A stretch of 18,558 nt of DNA from Clostridiaceae bacterium. Its GTDB lineage: Bacteria; Bacillota; Clostridia; Oscillospirales; Acutalibacteraceae. Positions within the stretch are counted from its first letter, which is position 1, and every line of letters begins with the position of its first letter. The DNA lies in the NCBI GenBank assembly GCA_904501675.1, contig CAJGCL010000030.1, positions 1 through 18,558 on the forward strand, written 5' to 3'. The position numbers and the translations under genes are program-made. Positions 1 through 6,223 of this stretch are shown here, in pieces. The notes below the pieces were generated by a model that saw only the letters and a program-made list of their open reading frames with translations, was not told where the DNA came from and made no database searches.

Positions 1-255
1 TGTTGGAATAAAAAATCGGATGCATCCTTTAAAAATCTCCGCGCAGATGGTGCGTTTCTTGTTTCAGCAGAACTAAAAAACGAAAGAGTTACATCTCTTG
101 AAATAAAGAGCCTTAAAGGTAGAATCTGTAATGTTGAGTGTTCAAATGTGAAATCTGTAACTAATAAAGCAGATAATACGGAGATTTCCTTTAATAGGAA
201 AGGGGATACAATAATCTTTGAAACTCAGGCAGAAGCAGAATATATTCTAATATAA
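1..255 (+). CDS. 3' end of a probable glycoside hydrolase (GH95-like C-terminal domain)
   Basis: An open frame enters from the left edge and stops at TAA 253-255, giving 84 residues of the C-terminus of a larger protein. The visible part is a beta-rich tail with the pattern 'FKNLRADGAFLVSAEL ... VTSLEIKSLKG', followed by a short strand-rich end (EAEYILI). This resembles the small C-terminal beta domain of GH95-type alpha-L-fucosidases and related (alpha/alpha)6-barrel hydrolases, where a 'GLRARGGF ... W..G.L....I.S' motif is common. That assignment comes from memory of the family and no catalytic residues are in view, so it is tentative. The glycosidases downstream are consistent with it. A hairpin terminator follows directly. 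Confidence 0.5.
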   Translation, partial: CWNKKSDASFKNLRADGAFLVSAELKNERVTSLEIKSLKGRICNVECSNVKSVTNKADNTEISFNRKGDTIIFETQAEAEYILI

Positions 256-258
256 TTC

Positions 259-304
259 AAACAGATGGTTGTACAAGATAAGTATAACCATCTGTTTGCT
301 TTTA
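259..304 (+). terminator. Rho-independent terminator after the partial hydrolase gene
   Basis: A perfect 12-bp stem pairs 259-270 (aaacagatggtt) with 286-297 (aaccatctgttt), with a 15-nt loop. It is followed by g-c-tttt. It lies 3 bp after the stop codon and between two convergent genes, so it may also slow transcripts arriving from the minus strand, although that side has no good T-run. Confidence 0.8.
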
Positions 305-320
305 GACTATAAGCCGTTAT

Positions 321-1385
321 TTATTTTTCTATTGACCATTTTTGTTGCATTATAAGTGCAGGAACATAGTCATTTTCCCTTGTATAGAATGCAGTAATTA
401 AATCGCCATTCTCTAATTCAATGGTAGATGGATAGCCTAAATCGTCAGTATCTTTTCCGTGGAATATAATACTTTCATCACTCCAGGTTTGACCGCCATC
501 TGTACTGAAAATTGCCCATATGCCGTAAGGTTTGCTTCTGTGAGAGAAAGTTGAAATCAATGTGCCTGAAGAATGCATGAATAAGTGTCCGGGAGCTCCG
601 CTGTCATCTCTTGTAATCTGTTTGGGTTTGCTCCATGTTGCACCGTTATCAAGGGAAATGGTCTGGTATAAGGTGAACAAGGTTTCGTCTTCGTTTTCTG
701 CACGAAGGTGGCAGATTATTTTTCCGTCAGGGAGTTGAATAGCGTGAGGCTCGTAGAAATGAATATCATTAAATTCTTCGTATTTATAAAGCTCTAAATC
801 ACCTCGTAAGGTCATTTCACCTGTTTCGGTATCTATGGTGTGCGCTTCAATGTGGTTGTGTATACCTTGTATTCTGCCAACCCATAAAATTGTACCATCG
901 TTAAGTACGGTAGGTCCGTGAGGTGATGAGATAGGTGATTTATATATTTTTCCGAAGGTCTCGCCACAATCCATACTTATTCTGAAATTCACACCGAGAG
1001 CCTCTGCTTCGTCTTCGGCAGAAACAGAGTTTATGTAATCAAAGCATTCCTGAGTTTGTGGCATATTCTCTCTTTGAAATTCAATGGTGTTATTAAATGA
1101 TGTTGCAATAAGGCCGCTTTCACCAAAAACAGTAAGCCCCATGTCTCTGTCGTCGAGCACAGTGTCGAAAACAGGTACAGGCTTTGTGTAGGTTTCACCG
1201 TTATCATCACTAAATGCTAAAACACCCTTACCAAAGGGGCAAATGTGCTCCACTCTGTAGCCTGAAGCCCCAACGCATATTTTACCATTCTGAAGTTTTG
1301 CAATAGTAGGCCATGCAAAGTAAGCGTGGTGGCTCTCTGTATTTGTCATAACAACCTTTGGTGAGTCAATTAATCTGATTTTCAA
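321..1385 (-). CDS. Sialidase-like Asp-box (BNR) beta-propeller protein, probable TTG start
   Basis: Cytoplasmic beta-propeller protein of the sialidase/neuraminidase superfamily, probably a glycosidase. Four Asp-boxes (S-x-D-x-G-x-T-[WFY]) are visible: SDDNGETY, SMDCGETF, SLDNGATW and STDGGQTW, spaced along the chain as in a six-bladed propeller. The frame is open from an ATG at 1463, but I place the start at TTG 1385, giving 354 aa. An AAGGTGG ribosome site sits 7 nt before that TTG, and a good minus-strand promoter (-10 at 1429-1434) lies between the ATG and the TTG, so the ATG would not be transcribed. There is no signal peptide. The canonical sialidase Arg motif (F/Y-R-I-P) is not seen at the first blade, which reads Y-F-A-W-P-T-I. 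True sialidase activity is therefore doubtful and another glycosidase specificity is possible. It is divergent from the CrtI-like gene. Confidence 0.8.
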   Translation of the reverse strand: MKIRLIDSPKVVMTNTESHHAYFAWPTIAKLQNGKICVGASGYRVEHICPFGKGVLAFSDDNGETYTKPVPVFDTVLDDRDMGLTVFGESGLIATSFNNTIEFQRENMPQTQECFDYINSVSAEDEAEALGVNFRISMDCGETFGKIYKSPISSPHGPTVLNDGTILWVGRIQGIHNHIEAHTIDTETGEMTLRGDLELYKYEEFNDIHFYEPHAIQLPDGKIICHLRAENEDETLFTLYQTISLDNGATWSKPKQITRDDSGAPGHLFMHSSGTLISTFSHRSKPYGIWAIFSTDGGQTWSDESIIFHGKDTDDLGYPSTIELENGDLITAFYTRENDYVPALIMQQKWSIEK

Positions 1386-1428
1386 AATAATTCCACCTTT
1401 TAAGAAACTCGTGGTATTTAACACATTG

Positions 1429-1457
1429 ATTATATCATCGGTTATATTCAAAAACAA
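1429..1457 (-). promoter_or_regulatory. Promoter of the sialidase-like gene
   Basis: On the minus strand, -35 TTGTTT (1452-1457) is separated by 17 bp from -10 TATAAT (1429-1434), with TGA before the -10 (extended -10). The predicted transcript start near 1422 leaves a leader of about 35 nt carrying the AAGGTGG site before the TTG at 1385. This argues against the upstream ATG at 1463. Confidence 0.65.
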
Positions 1458-1468
1458 GGTCAAAACAG

Positions 1469-1496
1469 TTGATTTTTATCTCACGAGTGGTATAAT
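1469..1496 (+). promoter_or_regulatory. Promoter of the CrtI-like / ferredoxin reductase operon
   Basis: TTGATT (1469-1474), a 16-bp spacer, then TATAAT (1491-1496) preceded by TGG, an extended -10 element. The predicted start is near 1503, about 33 nt before the ATG at 1536. It lies back to back with the promoter of the divergent sialidase-like gene, so the two may share regulation. Confidence 0.65.
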
Positions 1497-1535
1497 CAAT
1501 ATATTCAAGCATTACTATGAAAGAAGTGAATAAAA

Positions 1536-3080
1536 ATGGTGAAAAACTATGATGCAGTTGTTATTGGCGCAGGTAATGGTGGTCTTGTGGCAGCTGCACG
1601 TCTTGCCAAGGAAGGTAAAAAAACATTGCTCATTGAGCGTCATAATCTTCCTGGCGGTTTTGCTACAAGCTTTATAAGAGGTAGGTTTGAATTTGAAGCT
1701 TCCCTTCACGAACTTTGCGGTATCGGCTCTATTACCGGAAAATCACCGCTTTTGAAAATCTTTCAGGAGGTTGGTGCAGCCGATAAAATAGAGTGGGTTT
1801 CACTTGATGAAGCATATAGGTTAATCACATTAGATGAAAATGAAAAGTGTGACTATTTAATGCCTTTGGGTAAGCAGGCTTTTATAAATAAGCTTGAGGA
1901 ATATGACCCCGGCTCATCAGCTGTGGTTATAAAGGTTTTTGACCTTATCGAGAGTATTGAAAAAACCTTGGATTTCGTAAGCAATATTGAAGATTTCAAG
2001 CCATCTATGATAAAAGAGATTTTTTCTGAACACACAGATTTTCTTAAGGTTGCAAACTACTCTGTTGATGAGGTGCTCAAATCAATGGGTGCAAGTCAGA
2101 AAACACGAGATATACTTAACGGTTATTGGTGTTACCTTGGTCAGCCTACAGATGAGCTTAATGTTATTCACTATTTTACAATGCTTCATTCATATATTAT
2201 TGACGGTGCAGTTATTCCGAGAGGCAGAAGCCATCAGATAAGCACAGCCTTGCTTGAAGCCTTTACCGAAAGTTGTGGCGAAGCTTGGTTTAATACGAGT
2301 GTTAAGAGAATTATTGTTAAAAACGGTGTAGCAACAGGTGTTGAGCTTGACGACGGCACACGGATAAATGCCAAGGCTGTTATTTGCAATGCTTCACCAT
2401 ATAACGCTTTCACAAAGCTTATAGATGAAAAAGAAATTCCTGAAAAGCTTAAGAAAGAGGTTAATGCAAAAACCTTGGGTGCAAAGGGCTTTGCGGTATT
2501 CTTGGGTCTTAATCGTTCTGCAGATGAAATAGGTCTTAATAATCATACCTATTTCATTTACCCCACTAACGATAACAGAAAGTGCTATGAGCTGAGCAAA
2601 AAAATTGAAACTAACGATGTTCAGGCAACTGTTTGCCTTAACAAAGCCTTTGATGACTGCTCACCTGAGGGGACAAGCATTCTCTATATGACATCTATTT
2701 TTGCAGGTGATGAATGGAGCAAGGTTTCTGTTGAGGATTACCACAAAACAAAAAACTCCTTTGCAGAAAAAATGATTGATAATTTCGAAAAAGCAACAGG
2801 TGTTAAAATCAAGGATTACATAGAAGAAATTGAAATTGCAACACCTATGACCTATGCTCGTTATACAGATGCTCCTGCTGGCACAATTTATGGATACGAG
2901 GCAACCAAGGAAGACGGCATCGTTAAAAGAATTGTTTTTGATATGATAGATAAAAGAATACAGGGACTTTACTTTGCCGGTGGTTACACCACAAGGCATA
3001 TGGGATATTCACCAAGCTACACAACAGGTGATATGGCGGCAAAGGCTGCGATACTCGCTATGGAAAAGGAGGCAAAGTAA
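1536..3080 (+). CDS. Phytoene desaturase-like (CrtI family) FAD-dependent oxidoreductase
   Basis: Flavoprotein of the CrtI/amine-oxidase superfamily, 514 aa, the usual length for the family. The N-terminus has the dinucleotide-binding Rossmann motif V-I-G-A-G-N-G-G-L (G11, G13, G16) followed by LLIERHNLPGG, the stretch that binds the FAD ribose and opens CrtI-type domains. The C-terminus has the second FAD-contact motif, G-L-Y-F-A-G-G-Y-T ending in SPSYTTGDMAAKAA. Relatives desaturate, isomerise or saturate C=C bonds in polyenes and related lipids. No other carotenoid gene (crtB, crtE) is in view, so the substrate is unknown. The next gene starts immediately after this stop and encodes an NAD(P)H-ferredoxin-type electron donor, which favours a reductive (saturase-like) reaction, though that is inference. 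A weak AAGAAGTGA site precedes the ATG. Confidence 0.85.
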   Translation: MVKNYDAVVIGAGNGGLVAAARLAKEGKKTLLIERHNLPGGFATSFIRGRFEFEASLHELCGIGSITGKSPLLKIFQEVGAADKIEWVSLDEAYRLITLDENEKCDYLMPLGKQAFINKLEEYDPGSSAVVIKVFDLIESIEKTLDFVSNIEDFKPSMIKEIFSEHTDFLKVANYSVDEVLKSMGASQKTRDILNGYWCYLGQPTDELNVIHYFTMLHSYIIDGAVIPRGRSHQISTALLEAFTESCGEAWFNTSVKRIIVKNGVATGVELDDGTRINAKAVICNASPYNAFTKLIDEKEIPEKLKKEVNAKTLGAKGFAVFLGLNRSADEIGLNNHTYFIYPTNDNRKCYELSKKIETNDVQATVCLNKAFDDCSPEGTSILYMTSIFAGDEWSKVSVEDYHKTKNSFAEKMIDNFEKATGVKIKDYIEEIEIATPMTYARYTDAPAGTIYGYEATKEDGIVKRIVFDMIDKRIQGLYFAGGYTTRHMGYSPSYTTGDMAAKAAILAMEKEAK

Positions 3081-4253
3081 ATGAGTAAGAAAAAATTCTC
3101 TGTAAACGGTACCTTTAAAGACAGCGTTAACACAGTAAAGTTTTTAACAGAAAGAAATCAGTTTATTAACAGTTCACAGGCAGTTTTACCAACACGTACA
3201 GATGATTTCGGTGTAAATAAGGTTGCTAAAAGTATTCACCCTAAAGAGCAAAAGCTCGTAATCAGCAGAATTGAAGAGCATGCTGATATTGCAAAAAGCT
3301 ATTATTTTATGAGCGAGGATGCTCCTCTTGCATATTTTAAAGCTGGTCAGTATCTTACCTTCAAGCTTGAAATAGGCAGTTCCGTTGTTACTCGTTCCTA
3401 TTCAATAGCATCATCACCTGCAAGTGCATTAAAAGGTGAATATCAGATAACAGTTAAGCGTATCAATGACGGCTTTGTTTCCGATTATATTCTTGATAAC
3501 TGGAGCGTAGGCGATAAGGTTACCGCTTATGCACCTGAAGGGAATCTCATATATAACCCCTTAAGAGATGCTAAAAACATTGTAGGTATTGCAGGCGGTA
3601 GCGGTATTACTCCGTTCCTTTCAATTGCAAGAGCTATTGACCAGGGTGATGAGGACTGTACTCTTACCTTGCTCTATGGCTGCAGAACATCAGATGAAAT
3701 TCTTTTCAAAGCAGAGCTTGACCAGCTTTCAGAGAAAAACGATAAAATCAATGTGGTTTATGTTTTGAGCCACAGCGATGAGGAAGGCTATGAAAAGGGC
3801 TTTGTTGGTGCTGATATTATAAAAAAATATGCTCCTGATGAGGATTACAGCATTTTTGTTTGCGGTCCGGGTGGTTTGTATAAATTCCTTGACACAGAGC
3901 TTCCTAAGCTTCAAAAGGAAAGAAAATATATTCGTTTTGAAGTGTTTTCCTCCGGTAAAAAGGCTGAAGAGGAGCCAAAGCAGTATAGTATCACAGTTAT
4001 CAATCGCGGTGATGAATCTGTTATCAAAGCAAGCAGCAATGAAACAGTTCTTTGTGCATTCGAAAGAGCAGGTATTGTTGTTCCTGCAAGATGCCACACA
4101 GGTGAATGTGGCTTCTGCAGAAGTAAGCTTGTAAGCGGTAAGGTTTATATTCCTGAGGATGAAGATAAGCGCCGTATAGCAGATATGCAGTTCAATTTCA
4201 TACACCCTTGCTGCTGCTATCCTGAAAGTGACATTGTTGTAAGGATTAATTAA
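3081..4253 (+). CDS. Ferredoxin reductase fused to a plant-type [2Fe-2S] ferredoxin domain
   Basis: Electron-transfer flavoprotein of 390 aa. After an unassigned N-terminal stretch of about 60-70 residues comes an FNR-like FAD domain (R-S-Y-S-I-A-S-S-P near residue 110). An NAD(P)-binding domain follows, with GIAGGSGITPF and, later, V-C-G-P-G-G. The last 90 residues form a ferredoxin with C338-x4-C343-x2-C346 and a closing Cys in a C377-C378-C379 triplet, the plant-type [2Fe-2S] pattern. This is the layout of oxygenase reductase components and related NAD(P)H:acceptor reductases. An oxygenase role would be odd in an anaerobe. The ATG follows the CrtI-like stop directly, with AAGGAGG at 3066-3072 inside that gene, so the two are translationally linked and this protein probably supplies electrons to the flavoprotein. 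The acceptor is not proven. Confidence 0.88.
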   Translation: MSKKKFSVNGTFKDSVNTVKFLTERNQFINSSQAVLPTRTDDFGVNKVAKSIHPKEQKLVISRIEEHADIAKSYYFMSEDAPLAYFKAGQYLTFKLEIGSSVVTRSYSIASSPASALKGEYQITVKRINDGFVSDYILDNWSVGDKVTAYAPEGNLIYNPLRDAKNIVGIAGGSGITPFLSIARAIDQGDEDCTLTLLYGCRTSDEILFKAELDQLSEKNDKINVVYVLSHSDEEGYEKGFVGADIIKKYAPDEDYSIFVCGPGGLYKFLDTELPKLQKERKYIRFEVFSSGKKAEEEPKQYSITVINRGDESVIKASSNETVLCAFERAGIVVPARCHTGECGFCRSKLVSGKVYIPEDEDKRRIADMQFNFIHPCCCYPESDIVVRIN

Positions 4254-4289
4254 CGTATTGTATAAATATAACAAAAGAATATATCAAAG

Positions 4290-4336
4290 CTCCACGATGA
4301 TAGATTTAACCTGTCATTGTGGAGTGTTGTTTTTTG
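4290..4336 (+). terminator. Terminator of the redox operon
   Basis: A 14-bp RNA stem pairs 4290-4303 with 4311-4324 (ctccacgatgatag / ctgtcattgtggag, two G-U pairs) around a 7-nt loop. A T-rich tail (tgttgtttttt) follows. It begins 36 bp after the reductase stop. Its T-run overlaps the -35 box of the next promoter. Confidence 0.9.
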
Positions 4337-4354
4337 TTAGTACAATGGTATAAT
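4327..4354 (+). promoter_or_regulatory. Promoter upstream of the TipAS-like pseudogene
   Basis: TTGTTT (4327-4332), a 16-bp spacer and TATAAT (4349-4354) preceded by TGG. The block TGGTATAATCAA is identical to the -10 region of the promoter at 1469-1496. The promoter looks intact although the gene behind it is broken. Confidence 0.5.
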
Positions 4355-4441
4355 CAAATTGATAATAGCGGTTTCTGTTTGCATATTGGTTTTGTGTTTT
4401 ATCTGTCAGATAATGAATGGTTTATATTGAGGGGAATAAGA

Positions 4442-4822
4442 ATGAGTAGTTTTGAAAAGAACAAGAAGAAAGCACAAGAAAAGTGGGTTGCCACCGAGGC
4501 TTACAAAGAGTACCAGGAAAAAACGAAGGCTTATTCTGCTGATAAGTGGAATAATATTTCTGAGGGAATGAACGAAATTCTTTCAGAGTTTGATTTGTGT
4601 GTGAAAAAAGACGAAGCGCCTGATTCTATCGAAGCACAGAGCCTTGTAAAAAACTGCAGAACCATATAACAGAGAATTATTATGTTTGTATAAACGAGAT
4701 TTTAGCAGGTCTCGGTTAGATGTATGTTTCCAGATGAGCGCTTCAGAAATAACATTGATAAGTATGTTGCTGGTACAGCTGGTTTTATCATCAGAGCAAT
4801 CGGAATTTACTGCAGGGAATAA
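4442..4822 (+). pseudogene. Decayed TipAS-type drug-binding/antibiotic-recognition protein
   Basis: The first 68 codons encode a good N-terminal TipAS pattern (K-W-V-A-T-E-A-Y-K-E-Y-Q-E-K-T, then W..I..GMNEI). The frame is then lost. An A-run at 4648-4653 has six A where seven would continue the domain; shifting frame there gives LQNHITENYYVCINEILAGLG. Next comes a TAG at 4717-4719 where Gln or Lys would be expected, then MYVS. A surplus A at 4732 returns the original frame, which reads DERFRNNIDKYVAGTAG and ends IYCRE at TAA 4820-4822. The joined product of about 126 residues matches the TipAS domain to its usual end. There is no MerR DNA-binding domain upstream. GAGGGG at 4429-4434 sits 7 nt before the ATG. 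As it stands only a 75-aa truncated product could be made. In family members this domain binds thiopeptides and other ligands. Confidence 0.85.
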
Positions 4823-4850
4823 GCGAAATACAATTTGTTGATGAATAAAA

Positions 4851-4886
4851 AATGCCGAACACCTAAAAACAAAGGTGTTCGGTATT
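4851..4886 (-). terminator. Terminator of the GH92-GH27 operon
   Basis: The stem 4851-4864 (aatgccgaacacct) pairs with 4873-4886 (aggtgttcggtatt, one G-U pair) around an 8-nt loop. On the minus strand it is followed by a T6 run (complement of 4845-4850), 18 bp past the GH27 stop. The plus-strand tail (ttagtattta) is weaker, so it acts mainly for the minus operon but may also close off the TipAS-like locus. Confidence 0.85.
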
Positions 4887-4903
4887 TTAGTATTTATAAA
4901 ATT

Positions 4904-6211
4904 TTATTTCACAGTAATCTTGAAAAGTCTTGCTCCGTGGGAGTTAACCTTTGCAGAGAATTTACTATCAGTTACTGTGTGCTCTTCGTGCTTCCACATA
5001 TCCCAAACGCTGTATTTAATACCACCGATTGAAATATCTGTAATATCAAAGCTGATTTCTCTTTCCTTGTCATCTGTGTTGAAAAGTGCAACATATTTAC
5101 AGCTTTCACCTGTAGATGTCCATATGATTTCACCCTTGCCGTCAACCTCTTCGCGTTTGAACTGCCTTGCACCGCTTGAGTTTTTAAGCATATCAATAAG
5201 CTCTCTGTTCTGAAGAAGTGATAGGGTGAACTCGTCGTTATCACGCATTTCTCCACCCATCATGAGAGGGGAACGGAATATGCCCCAAAGAGTCATCATT
5301 GTTATCTGTTCATCGTGGGTAAAGCGAGTGTAACGGTCTCTATATTGCGGAAGCTCTTCTGTAATCTGAATTCTGCCGAGAGGGAGCATATCGCAATCAG
5401 GCCATGCACCAGGCTGAACATATTCCTGCCAAGCGTAGCAACGCTCAAACATAGCGTGGAGCCTGCTCCACTCATCCCAAAAATCACCTGTCATACGCCA
5501 CATGTTTGCGTTAGCCGCAAGGTGTTCGTGTTCCCAAACAGGTGCAGGGCCGGGAGAAAGGCTGAGAACCATATCTCTACCGCATTTGTCGATAGCTTTT
5601 CTTAACATTTCTATTTCTTTTCTAGCAGAATAAGGGTTATCGGGGAACATCTCTGTGTTAGCAATATCGTCGCACTTGATGTAGTCAACACCCCATGAAG
5701 CATAAAGCTCAAATATTGAATCGTAATATTCCTGTGCACCTTTTTTATCAGTTTGAAGACCGTACATATCGGGATTCCATTTGCAAATATTAGAAGGATG
5801 CGCAATATCTCTCGCAGTAACGCCTTCACACTTGATTTTAGTGTTCTGGTGAGCTGCTTGCCGCGGAATACCTCTCATTATGTGGATGCCGAATTTAAGA
5901 CCAAGGGAGTGTATGTAATCTGCAATAGGCTTAAAGCCTTTTCCGTCTGCGGAAGATGGAAAACGTTCGACTGATGGAATAAGACGTGAATATTCATCCA
6001 TACAAAGTGGAGCAAAGTAGTTGTAGTAAAAGCTGTTTGCAGTAGGCTCGGACCATTGAATATCGCAAACAACATATTCCCAACCGTAGTCTTTAAGGTG
6101 CTTTGCCATATAATCAGCGTTAGCAAGTAATTGTTCTTCGTTTACAGCGGCACCGTAGCAGTCCCAGCTGTTCCAACCCATAGGTGGAGTAAGCGCTAAT
6201 TTTTTATGCAT
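4904..6211 (-). CDS. Glycoside hydrolase family 27 protein (alpha-galactosidase-like)
   Basis: Retaining GH27/clan GH-D (beta/alpha)8-barrel enzyme, 435 aa, without a signal peptide and hence cytoplasmic. The N-terminus has the family signature L-T-P-P-M-G-W-N-S-W-D. The nucleophile is D181 in D-Y-I-K-C-D-D, matching the K-Y-D-N motif of the family. The acid/base is D243 in R-M-T-G-D-F-W-D, aligning with the R-x3-D-I-x-D motif of alpha-galactosidases. A C-terminal beta domain (about residues 350-435) completes the usual layout. GH27 also holds alpha-N-acetylgalactosaminidases and beta-L-arabinopyranosidases, so the exact sugar is uncertain. The start follows an AAGAGGTAA site. Only 12 bp separate it from the upstream GH92 stop, so the two form an operon and probably act on the same imported glycan. 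Confidence 0.9.
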   Translation of the reverse strand: MHKKLALTPPMGWNSWDCYGAAVNEEQLLANADYMAKHLKDYGWEYVVCDIQWSEPTANSFYYNYFAPLCMDEYSRLIPSVERFPSSADGKGFKPIADYIHSLGLKFGIHIMRGIPRQAAHQNTKIKCEGVTARDIAHPSNICKWNPDMYGLQTDKKGAQEYYDSIFELYASWGVDYIKCDDIANTEMFPDNPYSARKEIEMLRKAIDKCGRDMVLSLSPGPAPVWEHEHLAANANMWRMTGDFWDEWSRLHAMFERCYAWQEYVQPGAWPDCDMLPLGRIQITEELPQYRDRYTRFTHDEQITMMTLWGIFRSPLMMGGEMRDNDEFTLSLLQNRELIDMLKNSSGARQFKREEVDGKGEIIWTSTGESCKYVALFNTDDKEREISFDITDISIGGIKYSVWDMWKHEEHTVTDSKFSAKVNSHGARLFKITVK

Positions 6212-6223
6212 AAAATTTACCTC

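Noticed and set aside
1407..1488. A 7-bp inverted repeat (actcgtg / cacgagt) flanking the divergent promoters.
   Set aside because: A 7-bp match in about 100 bp of searched sequence is expected by chance fairly often, and the flanks do not extend it.
4648..4732. Programmed frameshifting in the TipAS-like gene.
   Set aside because: Two shifts and an in-frame TAG would all have to be bypassed, and there is no convincing slippery site with a stimulatory structure. Decay is simpler.
4835..5213. Plus-strand frames opposite the end of the GH27 gene.
   Set aside because: They overlap the operon terminator and a well-supported gene on the other strand, and have no start signals or recognisable product.
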